DNA of 64,000 bases from Paenibacillus sp. cl123 (GTDB taxonomy: Bacteria > Bacillota > Bacilli > Paenibacillales > NBRC-103111). Shown here in pieces: positions 44,792 through 54,170 of the stretch. The stretch's first letter is position 1. Each line of letters begins with the position of its first letter. Location: positions 248,001 to 312,000 of the forward strand of contig NZ_FMYY01000004.1 in NCBI RefSeq assembly GCF_900101595.1. The letters run 5' to 3'. Both the position numbers and the translations under genes were made by a program. The notes under the pieces were generated by a model that saw only the letters and a program-made list of their open reading frames with translations, was not told the origin of the DNA and searched no databases.

Positions 44792-47700
44792 GTGATCACT
44801 CTGCTAAGATCCAAAACGGTAAGCGTTTTGCTGTGTCTGCTCCTCATCGCTTCGCTGCTGCCGACGTTTGCGCCGGCTGCTGCAGCCGGTGATGCGGCAG
44901 CCGCCGGCGATACGCGGCTATTTTATGACAGCTTCGAGTACGGCAGCAATGTGGCGGTCCCCGTAGCCGCTCCGTCGCTCTGGACGCAGGACGGGGCGAA
45001 CGGAAGTCTGGTCAGAACGATAACGAGCGGCATGCACAGCGGCTTGTACGGCGTCAAGCTCGATGCGACGGATGCGCTGACGCTGCATCTGGCTACGACC
45101 GGCTACGAGGATATTCAGTTCAGCTATTGGTATAAAGCGGGCAGCGTCACGGCCGGCGGCGTCCGTGTGGAATATTCCGTGGACGGCGGTAACGCTTGGA
45201 CGGCGCTTGATCCGATCATGGCCAATCAAGGGACGTTCAAGCAGCGCTCCTATCAGTTGGCGGCTTCCGGACATGTCCCGGCCGGCAATCTCGATGAGCT
45301 GCAGATTCGCTTTCGGGTGGGCGGCGAGCAGACGCTGGCCGGTAACATCTACATCGACGATGTTGAGGTCAGAGGAAGAGCGTCCGCCGCTCCGCCGACC
45401 GACCCGCCGCTGCCTGATCCCGAAGGGCCGGAGCTGGAAATTTTCTCCGATTATTTCGATGATCCGGATAACTACGGCTCAACCGGGTCGGTCACGATTC
45501 CGTATCCCTGGAGTCAGGAAGGAGAAGGCCGCAGCGTCGCCAAAACCTCGGCGTCGGGCACAGCTCCTTCACTGCCGAACCTGGTGAAGATCGATTCGAC
45601 CGATGCGCTTGCCCTATCGCTCAATTTGACCGGCTACGGCAATATCAAGCTGAGCTACTACACGCGGGCGTCCTCCTATATAAGCGGCAGCATCGTAACG
45701 GAGTGGTCGGACAACGGCGGGGCGGACTGGACGACGCTGGAGGAATACAAGCTGCCTCCGGGCACGGCCGAGCAGAAAAACAGCGAGCCCAACCGGCTCA
45801 AATCCTGGACCTTGGGCGCTTCGGCCAACAGCAACAAGCAGGTGAAGCTCCGCTTCCGGGTCGGCGATCCGATGCAAGCCAATATGTATATTGACAGCGT
45901 GGTCGTAACCGGGCAGGCGATTCCGGGCATACCGCCGGCAGCCTCGCCGCTTCCCGACCCTCCGACAGAGCCGGAGACGCCGCCATTCACGCCGCCGGCC
46001 GGGGTTAAGCTTCATGAGGACGTGCTGATCGGAACAGCTGGCTCTCGGCCGATCTATACGTCGATCGCCGTGCCGGAGACGCCGCCGGCCGAGCCCATGC
46101 CGGTTATCGTCTACATTCATGGCGGAGGCTGGAATCACGGCGACCGCAAGCAGGCGCTGGGCAGCATCAGCAACTATGTGGCCAAGCGTGGTTATATCGG
46201 CGTATCGCTGGATTACCGGCTGACGCCGGAAGCGCCTTACCCGGCGCAAATACAGGATGTAAAGCTGGCGATTCGCTTCCTGCGGGCGCATGCCGGCGAA
46301 TATGGCATTGATCCGAGCCGGATCGGGGTATGGGGCTCGTCGGCCGGAGGGCATCTCGCGGCTTTGCTCGGCACAACCGGAGATTTAACGGCACAGGAGC
46401 AAGTAATGCTGGACAACGGACATCTGGTTGACGTACCCGATCTGGAGGGAAGCGGAGGCTGGCCCGAATATTCGACCCGGGTGCAGGCGGTAGCGGACTG
46501 GTACGGTCCGGCCGATTTTACGACGGCTTTCGCCGATCAGTACAGCTCGGTCACCGCTCTGCTCGGAGGCAAGCGCGCGCTGTCCGCGCCGGATGAAGCA
46601 AGACTGGCGATGCCTGGCACTTATGCGACGCCGGATGACGCGCCCATCTGGATCAGACACGGCGAGGCGGATTCGACGATTCCCTACGAGAATAGCGTAA
46701 AGCTGGCCAATCAGCTGATGGCAGCAGGCGTACCTGTCGTTGATTTCAAAACCGTGCCGGGTCAAGGACACGGGTTTACAGGAACCGCCTCAGAGGAGGC
46801 GAATGCCGAGGCTTGGGCTTTCCTGGACCAGCATGTCAAAAACAGGATCGTTACGACGCCGATTCTGTTCAAGCCGGGTTATCCGGGAGGAAACCCAGGC
46901 ACGGAGCCTGGAAGCGGACAGCCGAAGCCCGGTCCGGAGTCTATGACGCTGCAGCCCGCAAGCGCTGTGATGACGACAGGCGAGACGAAAGCGCTGACGG
47001 CGACCATCGCTCCGGCAGACGCCGATCCGGCCACAGTCACGTGGATAACGTATGACAGCGCTGTCGCAACGGTCGTCCCCACGGGACCGCTGAGCGCTGC
47101 AGTGACGGGAGTCGGCGCGGGGATGACGAAGATCCGGGCGACGGTGGCGGATGCGGTATACGCGCATGTCTATGCGGAGAGCTGGATTACCGTGCAGCAG
47201 CCGACTTCTCCGGGCGAGATCATCGAGACGGAGATAGCCGCTCTGCCGCCAACGGATGACGCCGCCGTTGACAGCAGCAAGCCGGATACGAACTTCAATG
47301 CCGCTACCGGCTCCAGCAACGGCCTGTTCAGCGTCTCCTCGGGCAGCACAAACAAAAAGTATGTGTATTTCGGATACGATATCTCGTCCTTCAGCGACCC
47401 GAACCATAAGTATATATTCCAGGTCGGGGCCAAAAAAGGCTCCACCAACACCGATGTCGAGCTGTCCTTGTACGGGGTGACCGCCGACGGCTGGTCCGAG
47501 AACAGCCTGACCTGGAACAATGCGCCTGTGACGGTTCTGAGCCCGCTGACGCCGCTCGGGACATTTACGGTAACGGCGGACAAAGGCTCGAATCCCCAGG
47601 TCTACAGCGTGGATGTGACCGATTATGTCCGGGGACAGCTTGCCGGGGGCAAGGTCGCCTTCCTGTTGGGCGATGCGGCCGGCACAGGGGTTTCGCTGAA

Positions 47701-50700
47701 CATTTATTCCAAGGAAGCCAATGGCACCAGCAATCCGCGTCCCGAGCTGATCGTCAAGAAGGTGACGGATTTGTCCGCGGATACGCAAGCGCCCGAGTGG
47801 CCGGCCGGAGCCGGGCTGAAGGCGGCGAATCTGGGCGAAGACTTCGTCCTGCTGCGCTGGCCGGCGGCTACGGACGATACGGCGGTGAAGCAGTACCGGA
47901 TCTACCGCGACGGAGTCCTGCTTGATGTCGTGCCGGGGCATGCCGATTACTTGGCCGGCTCGCTGGAGCGCGGAACAGCCTATACGTTCAAGGTGGAAGC
48001 GGAGGACGAAGCAGGCCATGTGACTGCGACGCCGCTGACGCTTACCCGCACGACGCTTAGCGCTCCGATCGCCCCGATCCCGGTTGAAGGTGTGGTGGCG
48101 AGCAGCAGCGACGGCAATATCGAGATTCATACGATTGACAATAACAGCTATACCCGATGGTCGGCGGCCGGAGACGGTCAGTGGATTATGTACGATCTGG
48201 GCGGGAAGGTGCAAATCGGTTATGTCGGCATCGGCTTCTACAAGGGCGATGTCCGCTCGACCCTTATCGATATCGAAACCTCCGATGACGGCGTCCTCTG
48301 GACGAACCGCTTCAGCGGCTCCAGCAGCGGCAAGACGACGGAAATGCAGCCGTTCGATATACCCGATACGGAGGCGAGATATGTTCGTATCGTCGGTCAC
48401 GGCAATTCTGACAATACGGCGTTTACGAGCTTGACGGATGTCCATATTTATCCGCCGTTTGCGAACGGAGATACGCCGGTGGCCGCGATCCCGTACACGG
48501 TGCCGGGACCGCCTCCGGGCGCTGTGCCGTTCACCAAGCCGGGACTGCGGAAGCCGGACGGTTCCTTGCATCCCGTGCATACGCCGCATCCGGTAACCGG
48601 CCGAACGCTTAACGCGCTGGACTATGGCGCCGATCCGGCCGATAACGGCCAGGACGACCGGCCGGCCATTCAAGCGGCGATCGACGCAGCCGTTTCCGGC
48701 GATGAGGTATATTTGCCGCCGGGCACGTACAATCTGCTGAGCTCGCCGGACGGGGTGATCAACCTGTCGCTGAGAAGCGGCGTCAATATCCGGGGCGCGG
48801 GCAAGGACGAGACGATACTGAAAACATCGCTGAACTTGATGAAAAACAGCACGGTGCTCAAAGCCGCCGGCCAGCATGATATCGTCATCTCGCATATGAC
48901 GCTCACGTCCATGTGGAACGGAACTTATACAACCGAGCACAAGATCAATAACCCGGATGCCGGCGGTCCGGACAGCCTGATCGTCATCGGCAACTATGGC
49001 GACGAGCCATCGTACCGGATAACCGTCGAGGGCATTGCGGCCGAGAAATTCCGCCGGATGGCCGTTCGCATCGACAACAGCCGTGACATCGTTGTCCGGG
49101 GCAGTGTCTTCCGCAATGCGACGGACGTCGGTCCGGGCGGCTCAGGCTACGGCGTCTCGATCCAAGGGATCGCCAAGACGGACCGGTTAGGCTACGCCAA
49201 CGATACGCTGTGGAACCTGGTGGAGGACTCCTCCTTCGAAGGCCCGTATTTGCGCCATGGCGCGCTGATCCAGTTCGTCGCGCATAACAATACGGTGCGC
49301 AACAACCGGTTCGACCGGCTTAAGCTCGATGCGATCGATCTGCATGGCGAGCTGGAATATTTGAATGAAATTTACGGCAATCTGGTGACCAATATTCTCA
49401 CGGGTGGTGCCGTAGGCTTGGGCAACACGGGCGGGACTGCGCCAAGCAATCACAGCAAGTCCGGTCCCGGCAACTATATTCACGACAACATCATCCGCAA
49501 TTCGCGGGAAGGCGTCGTAGTCACGATGGGGACGCCGGACACCTTGATCGAAAACAATGTGATCGAGCTGACGACGGATGTAGAGAAGGCATCGGGCATC
49601 AAGGTGCTCAACGGTCCTGGCACTGTCATCCGCGGCAACATGATACGGGGCAATACCGCACCCGGCTTCTGGGGCATCGTGCTGGAGCATGATAACGGAG
49701 ATACGAATGCCAACTATATCGGCGCGGGCGATCCGGAGCGAGTGCGCATTGCCGGCAATATCATCACCGGCAATACGAACGGCATCGACCTGCGGGCAGG
49801 CAAGGACATCGTGCTGCGGGCGAATGTACTGGACAATACAGGCGTTAACTATGCGAAGGCGCCCGGCGTTACGGTAACGGAGGAGCAGGCGTCGGGCAAC
49901 AATGAGCTGAGCGCTCTTGCGATAAGCGCAGGTACGCTGGAGCCGGCGTTTGAGCCGGGCAGACTGAGCTACAGCGCTCAGGTTCCTTATGAGACGGAAA
50001 GCGTAGAGATAACTCCAACTGCTGCCGACAGCCTTGCGGAGCTCTACATGGGCGGCGAGTGGACAGCCAGCGGACACGCTTGGCCATGGAGCCTGAACGT
50101 CGGGGATAATACGCTGCAGGTAACGGTGGTTGCGGAGAATCAAGCCGTCAACACCTATACCTTGTCTATCCGGCGGCTTGCCGAAGAGGAGCAGGGCGGT
50201 GGTTCGCCAGGCACGGAAGACCCGGACGACGATCCAAGCCCATCCCCGGAGGATGAGCAGACCGGTCCGGCCTCACCCGGGCAAGGCGGCGGGCTTAGCG
50301 GGGCCGGCTCCGCGGGCGGCACGGGCGGAACAGCACCGGGATGGGCCGATCTCGCCGCCGTCACCTCGGAGCAGCTGGAGCTGGCGATGCGTGAAGCATC
50401 CGGCGGCGTCGTGACGCTCCAGGCTGGCGGAGGAACGGAGGCCGGTGCTCCGGCGGCGGGAGTGAAGCTGACAGCCGAGCTGCTGCAGAAGCTCGCAGCC
50501 GATACGTCTGTCACATCCGTCCGCGTGACGAGTCAGGCCGGCAGCTACACGCTGCCGGCGGGCCAGCTGGCTGCGGAGCAGTGGGCCGCCCGCCTTGGCG
50601 TCCCGGCTGGCGAGCTTCAGCTGGAGGTGATCATCCGCCGCAACGAAGCGGCCCGCGTACAGGCTGCGGCGCCGGATACGACTGTGCTCGGGGCCGCGGA

Positions 50701-51517
50701 CTTCGAAGTGCTCGTCACGGCTCCCGGCGGCAAGTCGATGAAGCTGGATGCCTTCAATCAATATGTGCCAAGATCCATCAGCCTTGGAGCGGCTCCGGCG
50801 GGAACCGGTCTGGCGGCGCTTCGCGCCGGGACGACCGCCGATGGGGCGCCCATCTATGAGCCTGTTCCGTTCACGGTCAGCGGGAACGAGGTTACGATCT
50901 ACAGCCGGACGAACAGCACCTACCTGGTCGTGGACAGCAAGCTTAGCTTCTCCGATATTCGCGGCCACTGGGCGCAGCCGGATATTGAGAAGATGGCGGC
51001 CAGACGCATCGCGCTCGGCACTGCATCGGGGCAATTCGAGCCGGATGCGCCCGTCACCCGGGCCGAATTCGCCGCCCTGATCGTCCGCTCGCTCGGTCTG
51101 TCGGCATCTGCGCCCGGGCTGCAGGCCGGAGCCGTGCCGAACGACGTAGCGGAGGACGACTGGTTCGCCGGAGCGGTTCAAGCAGCCTCGGCCGCGGGGA
51201 TTGTCAGCGGCTATGGAGACGGCAGCTTCCGCCCACAGCAGATCATCAGCCGCCAAGAGATGGCGGTTATGCTTGACCGGGCGCTCGGCTTTGCCGGACG
51301 CAATCCGGTTGACCCTTCGGCCCCTGCCTCCGCTGCGGTGTTTGCCGATGAGGATCGGCTGGCCGACTGGGCGCGCGAGGCGGTAAGCCGTCTGTCTGCC
51401 GCCGGGCTGGTGCAAGGCGAAGAGGGCGGGCTGTTCGCTCCCGAAGCGGCTGCGACCCGCGCGCAGAGCGCGGCCATCCTGCTGCGAATGAGCGGCCAGC
51501 TGACATTTGCCGGCTGA
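44792..51517 (+). CDS. Giant SLH-anchored esterase and beta-helix lyase-like protein
   Basis: The 2241-residue protein has a signal peptide, two carbohydrate-binding-like sandwiches (about 46-196, 216-376), an alpha/beta-hydrolase (about 404-680) with HGGGW oxyanion loop and nucleophile Ser517 in GSSAG plus a late His in GQGHGF, a BIG2 domain (716-803), a DNRLRE/CBM96-like module (808-993), fibronectin III (1000-1087), F5/8C (1098-1220), a pectate-lyase-3 beta-helix (1267-1702), a cadherin-like domain (1705-1800), a Gly/Pro-rich linker and three SLH domains (about 2052-2241). It could deacylate and cut the same glycan at the cell surface. The GTG at 44792 is preferred to the TTG at 44771 because GAGGGA lies six bases upstream. 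Confidence 0.78.
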   Translation: MITLLRSKTVSVLLCLLLIASLLPTFAPAAAAGDAAAAGDTRLFYDSFEYGSNVAVPVAAPSLWTQDGANGSLVRTITSGMHSGLYGVKLDATDALTLHLATTGYEDIQFSYWYKAGSVTAGGVRVEYSVDGGNAWTALDPIMANQGTFKQRSYQLAASGHVPAGNLDELQIRFRVGGEQTLAGNIYIDDVEVRGRASAAPPTDPPLPDPEGPELEIFSDYFDDPDNYGSTGSVTIPYPWSQEGEGRSVAKTSASGTAPSLPNLVKIDSTDALALSLNLTGYGNIKLSYYTRASSYISGSIVTEWSDNGGADWTTLEEYKLPPGTAEQKNSEPNRLKSWTLGASANSNKQVKLRFRVGDPMQANMYIDSVVVTGQAIPGIPPAASPLPDPPTEPETPPFTPPAGVKLHEDVLIGTAGSRPIYTSIAVPETPPAEPMPVIVYIHGGGWNHGDRKQALGSISNYVAKRGYIGVSLDYRLTPEAPYPAQIQDVKLAIRFLRAHAGEYGIDPSRIGVWGSSAGGHLAALLGTTGDLTAQEQVMLDNGHLVDVPDLEGSGGWPEYSTRVQAVADWYGPADFTTAFADQYSSVTALLGGKRALSAPDEARLAMPGTYATPDDAPIWIRHGEADSTIPYENSVKLANQLMAAGVPVVDFKTVPGQGHGFTGTASEEANAEAWAFLDQHVKNRIVTTPILFKPGYPGGNPGTEPGSGQPKPGPESMTLQPASAVMTTGETKALTATIAPADADPATVTWITYDSAVATVVPTGPLSAAVTGVGAGMTKIRATVADAVYAHVYAESWITVQQPTSPGEIIETEIAALPPTDDAAVDSSKPDTNFNAATGSSNGLFSVSSGSTNKKYVYFGYDISSFSDPNHKYIFQVGAKKGSTNTDVELSLYGVTADGWSENSLTWNNAPVTVLSPLTPLGTFTVTADKGSNPQVYSVDVTDYVRGQLAGGKVAFLLGDAAGTGVSLNIYSKEANGTSNPRPELIVKKVTDLSADTQAPEWPAGAGLKAANLGEDFVLLRWPAATDDTAVKQYRIYRDGVLLDVVPGHADYLAGSLERGTAYTFKVEAEDEAGHVTATPLTLTRTTLSAPIAPIPVEGVVASSSDGNIEIHTIDNNSYTRWSAAGDGQWIMYDLGGKVQIGYVGIGFYKGDVRSTLIDIETSDDGVLWTNRFSGSSSGKTTEMQPFDIPDTEARYVRIVGHGNSDNTAFTSLTDVHIYPPFANGDTPVAAIPYTVPGPPPGAVPFTKPGLRKPDGSLHPVHTPHPVTGRTLNALDYGADPADNGQDDRPAIQAAIDAAVSGDEVYLPPGTYNLLSSPDGVINLSLRSGVNIRGAGKDETILKTSLNLMKNSTVLKAAGQHDIVISHMTLTSMWNGTYTTEHKINNPDAGGPDSLIVIGNYGDEPSYRITVEGIAAEKFRRMAVRIDNSRDIVVRGSVFRNATDVGPGGSGYGVSIQGIAKTDRLGYANDTLWNLVEDSSFEGPYLRHGALIQFVAHNNTVRNNRFDRLKLDAIDLHGELEYLNEIYGNLVTNILTGGAVGLGNTGGTAPSNHSKSGPGNYIHDNIIRNSREGVVVTMGTPDTLIENNVIELTTDVEKASGIKVLNGPGTVIRGNMIRGNTAPGFWGIVLEHDNGDTNANYIGAGDPERVRIAGNIITGNTNGIDLRAGKDIVLRANVLDNTGVNYAKAPGVTVTEEQASGNNELSALAISAGTLEPAFEPGRLSYSAQVPYETESVEITPTAADSLAELYMGGEWTASGHAWPWSLNVGDNTLQVTVVAENQAVNTYTLSIRRLAEEEQGGGSPGTEDPDDDPSPSPEDEQTGPASPGQGGGLSGAGSAGGTGGTAPGWADLAAVTSEQLELAMREASGGVVTLQAGGGTEAGAPAAGVKLTAELLQKLAADTSVTSVRVTSQAGSYTLPAGQLAAEQWAARLGVPAGELQLEVIIRRNEAARVQAAAPDTTVLGAADFEVLVTAPGGKSMKLDAFNQYVPRSISLGAAPAGTGLAALRAGTTADGAPIYEPVPFTVSGNEVTIYSRTNSTYLVVDSKLSFSDIRGHWAQPDIEKMAARRIALGTASGQFEPDAPVTRAEFAALIVRSLGLSASAPGLQAGAVPNDVAEDDWFAGAVQAASAAGIVSGYGDGSFRPQQIISRQEMAVMLDRALGFAGRNPVDPSAPASAAVFADEDRLADWAREAVSRLSAAGLVQGEEGGLFAPEAAATRAQSAAILLRMSGQLTFAG

Positions 51518-51589
51518 ACGGACCGCCCGCGGCTTGCTACTAAAGAAGCGCCGCCCGCGCGAGTCGTGAGCATTCCTTTGTGATGGCGA

Positions 51590-51797
51590 GTGAAAAGCGA
51601 AAGAAGGACGGAAGAAGAATCGGAAGAAGAGCGAAAAAGGAATGACAGAAGAACGGAATGGGGCGGAAGGAGCGGAAAAGGAACGGAAAAAGGTGGGCCT
51701 GCAAATGTTAAAAAGGCCGTTACTCGACCGTATGTCAGCCGCCGTACGCCCATGGAACCTGGAGTCTTCCCGAAAGCGGAGGGCTCCAGGTTTTTTG
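51590..51797 (+). repeat. Purine-rich 3' element with terminator, copy B
   Basis: A tract of about 110 bases that is nearly all A and G (51590-51694) is followed by GGGCCTGCAA, a CCGTATGTCA block and a terminator hairpin, AACCTGGA (51756-51763) with TCCAGGTT (51785-51792) and six T. It matches copy A at 29508-29673 block by block and probably terminates the giant SLH gene. Confidence 0.6.
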
Positions 51798-51921
51798 AAC
51801 CATTATAGGGTTTCCGGGTGGATAGTGTCTTCCGCCTCGTTTTTGTTTATGGAAAGCAGGATTGGGTTCGAAAACAGGGGTACGGAAGTTCTGTGCGCGG
51901 AACGGTTCGCTCGGGATCGGT

Positions 51922-51955
51922 TGTACCGTCTGTACCAGCCTGTACCTCCTGTACC
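51922..51955. repeat. Four tandem TGTACC repeats
   Basis: TGTACC occurs at 51922, 51931, 51941 and 51950, at 9-, 10- and 9-base intervals, about one DNA turn each, so all copies face the same side of the helix. It lies about 90 bp before the 39-codon gene. It may be an operator array or slippage product. Confidence 0.5.
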
Positions 51956-52041
51956 AAAGGAGGCCGGTTGAACACGGCAACTTTCGGGGCTGAATGACCG
52001 TCTATTCAGTGAAAATCTGTAAACAAGCGGAGGGGATTAAG

Positions 52042-52161
52042 ATGAGCTCACGGAGGATGAGCAAGCTTGTCGTGCTGGCGCTGGTGATCGGCTGCGTCAT
52101 CCCGTTCATTCTTTACATAGGCTGGGTTCAGCTGATGAACGCGCCGCTTATTCCGGAATAA
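52042..52161 (+). CDS. 39-residue membrane protein, unknown function
   Basis: The frame starts at an ATG with GGAGGGG about seven bases before it and ends at a terminator-like hairpin. It encodes a short basic start (MSSRRMSK), one hydrophobic helix (about 8-28) and a short outward-facing tail ending in LIPE. Good ribosome site, membrane helix and terminator together support a real small gene. No family is recognised. Confidence 0.55.
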   Translation: MSSRRMSKLVVLALVIGCVIPFILYIGWVQLMNAPLIPE

Positions 52162-52162
52162 G

Positions 52163-52194
52163 AACCGGCGGTCATGCTCGTATCGCCGGTTTAT
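52163..52194. terminator. Terminator between convergent genes
   Basis: AACCGGCG (52163-52170) pairs with CGCCGGTT (52184-52191), with T-rich flanks, between the 39-codon gene and the minus-strand AraC gene. It may act in both directions. Confidence 0.55.
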
Positions 52195-53021
52195 TCCTGA
52201 ATCCATAGGCCGAACTGTTGTCTGTACTGCTGGGGAGTCAAGCCGGTTTTGCCCTTGAACAGCCGGGTGAAATAATTGGCGTTATTTACCCCAAGCTGAT
52301 CGGCAATCAGCGAGATCGGTTTGGCGGTGGATGCCAGCAGCTTTTTGGCTTGCTCGATCTTCAGCTGATGTACGAAAGGCAGCGGAGCCAGCCCGGTATG
52401 CTGGATGAATAATTTGCGCAGATGCGATTCGCTTAGCTCTGCCAGTTCCGCGAGCTCCGCCACTTCGGGCATCCTGTCCGGATGGGCGAGCAAATGGCGG
52501 ACGACCGTATGGATACGCGGGTCCTTGAACCCTTGGATCGCCAACGCTTGCTCCGCGGGAAGCCGCTCGACCAGATGGAACAGGATGCGCAGCAGACCGG
52601 ACTGCATCAGCAGTAAGAGGAAGGGTGAGGGATTTCCCGCGTTCGCCAGCATTTCGGCTGCTGCCAATCGGACGTCGGCTCCTCCCTGGGAGAAAACGAC
52701 CGGCAGGTCGATGGCCTGCTCCCAGGAGCGGTCGCCCAGCCAAGTGACTTTGGCGTCAAAGTTAATGCTGATCAGCCGGATATCCGAAGAAATGGCGCGG
52801 CAGCCGATTGTTCCTTGGGCGGGAAGCACGCAAACATCTCCCGGCTGGCAGGAGTAGGAGGTCCCGTTGACGACAAGGGAGAAGGCCCCTTGCTCCACCA
52901 GCCAGAGCACGGAATGGCGAAGCACCCGGTCCCGTATATGCCAGCGATAGTCCAGCAGATGCTCGGTAATATGAAGGAAACGTACTTCTAACGTATCCAG
53001 CACCAACTGATAAGGATTCAC
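52191..53021 (-). CDS. AraC-family regulator with N-terminal cupin
   Basis: The 276-residue cytoplasmic regulator has a cupin-like effector domain (about 10-140; QPGDVCVLPAQGTIGC) and a C-terminal AraC double helix-turn-helix (about 170-270; LSESHLRKLFIQHTG and NNANYFTRLFKGKTGLTP). The start is GTG at 53021. It lies 48 bases downstream of the PhyH gene on the same strand, so the two probably share a message, with the regulator acting on that gene or on a sugar locus. The ligand is unknown. Confidence 0.85.
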   Translation of the reverse strand: MNPYQLVLDTLEVRFLHITEHLLDYRWHIRDRVLRHSVLWLVEQGAFSLVVNGTSYSCQPGDVCVLPAQGTIGCRAISSDIRLISINFDAKVTWLGDRSWEQAIDLPVVFSQGGADVRLAAAEMLANAGNPSPFLLLLMQSGLLRILFHLVERLPAEQALAIQGFKDPRIHTVVRHLLAHPDRMPEVAELAELAELSESHLRKLFIQHTGLAPLPFVHQLKIEQAKKLLASTAKPISLIADQLGVNNANYFTRLFKGKTGLTPQQYRQQFGLWIQE

Positions 53022-53069
53022 GCCGCCACCGCCTGTTCTCGTATAAAAAAACTTCCCGCCTCGTCCCGC

Positions 53070-53834
53070 TCACTCTTCCGGAACTACGCCACGAATCGAT
53101 TCATTCCGCTTCAGCGTATCCTCCCCGTGAACCAGAAATGTACGGATGCGGCTTGTGTCGCCTCCCCACTCGTCCATCAGAAACCGGACCTCCGGCGTCG
53201 TGTACCGAACGGAGAAAGCAACGCGCGGTATATTGGAGCTGTTGATCTCGGACCCGTGGAAGATGGCTTCATTAAAAAAAGCCATCTGTCCGGGAGACAT
53301 TTCCAAGTCGATGGCTTGCGATTCATCCACCAGTTCCCCCGGCAGTCCCTCGCTGAACATGCTCTGGGCGTCTCCGGTCGAAATATGTTCGACGACGGAC
53401 CGGTGGGTGCCGGGAATCACCCGCAAGCAGCCGTTCTCCCGGATCGACCATCCGAGGCTGACCCAGGCCGAAGCATTGATCGCAGGCTCCATCGGCCAGT
53501 AGTTGATATCTTGATGCCAGGGGATAAACTTGTCGTTGTTCGGCTCCTTGTACCAGAACTGCATCGCCCACAGCACCAGATCCTCGCCGAGAATCTGCCT
53601 CATCGCCCCGACGATGCTCGGGTGGGTAGCCAGCTCATAGGCCCAGCGGTGCCGGTGATGCCAGGCGGACAAGCTAATCCGGGCAGGCCCCGGCTCGAAC
53701 CTGGATTGTCCGAGCGTATCGAAGAATAACCGGTAATAGTTGTCCGCCTCCTCCAGCGTCAGCCCCTGTACGGGCCCGCTGTAACCCTCCTCCTGAAATT
53801 GAGCGGCTGAAAACAAGCTTCCTTTCGTAATCAT
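53070..53834 (-). CDS. Second PhyH-family Fe(II)/2-oxoglutarate dioxygenase
   Basis: The 254-residue protein carries iron ligands His107 and Asp109 in WHQDINYW and His193 in FHGSEINSS, with Arg204 as the likely 2-oxoglutarate ligand. It is only distantly similar to the PhyH protein at 12501. The ATG at 53834 is chosen over an upstream TTG because GGGAGGT lies eight bases before it. Its substrate is unknown. It heads a two-gene unit with the AraC regulator and is divergent from the TetR gene across 336 bp. Confidence 0.8.
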   Translation of the reverse strand: MITKGSLFSAAQFQEEGYSGPVQGLTLEEADNYYRLFFDTLGQSRFEPGPARISLSAWHHRHRWAYELATHPSIVGAMRQILGEDLVLWAMQFWYKEPNNDKFIPWHQDINYWPMEPAINASAWVSLGWSIRENGCLRVIPGTHRSVVEHISTGDAQSMFSEGLPGELVDESQAIDLEMSPGQMAFFNEAIFHGSEINSSNIPRVAFSVRYTTPEVRFLMDEWGGDTSRIRTFLVHGEDTLKRNESIRGVVPEE

Positions 53835-54096
53835 CCCTAGAACCTCCCTCAATGGTCATGCTCAGCGAAACGTTTGCTTGCTTATTCGCCGGTAAGACTA
53901 TTGTATCGGAGCCTCGTTGCCGAAGTCAGAGTTGAAACCGATCATTTCTAGCACAAATCGCTTTTTTGAACCTGTGAAGCGCTTGAGAGGCCTTGCGGAA
54001 CCGCTGGAAATACCCGGTATTCCTTGATAGTAGGATACCATACGGCATGAGGGAGCGGGAAGACGAATCAAGCGGGTTGTATAAGACAGATGGACA

Positions 54097-54140
54097 AACT
54101 AACAGTCGTTCGCTTAAAATTGGGATAACGGGTGTTAGTT
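54097..54140. promoter_or_regulatory. Large dyad before the TetR gene, candidate operator
   Basis: AACTAACAGTCGTT (54097-54110) and AACGGGTGTTAGTT (54127-54140) are complementary at 12 of 14 positions with a 16-base centre. It lies 30 bp before the TetR start and could bind a TetR dimer pair or form a leader hairpin. Confidence 0.5.
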
Positions 54141-54170
54141 AGTTGGATCGGGGAGGGAGTTTCAACAAAA

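Noticed and set aside
46790-48940. A 716-codon minus-strand open frame
   Set aside because: It is the shadow of the giant SLH gene; no motif, no start signals and Arg/His/Ile-rich translation.
51922-51955. Short tandem repeats considered as a CRISPR array
   Set aside because: Units are six bases with 3-4 base gaps, far too short for CRISPR repeats and spacers, and no cas genes are present.
53950-53990. A cre-like TGAAGCGCTTGA in the PhyH-TetR gap
   Set aside because: The core is palindromic but the spacing does not fit the 14-base consensus; fewer than 11 positions match.
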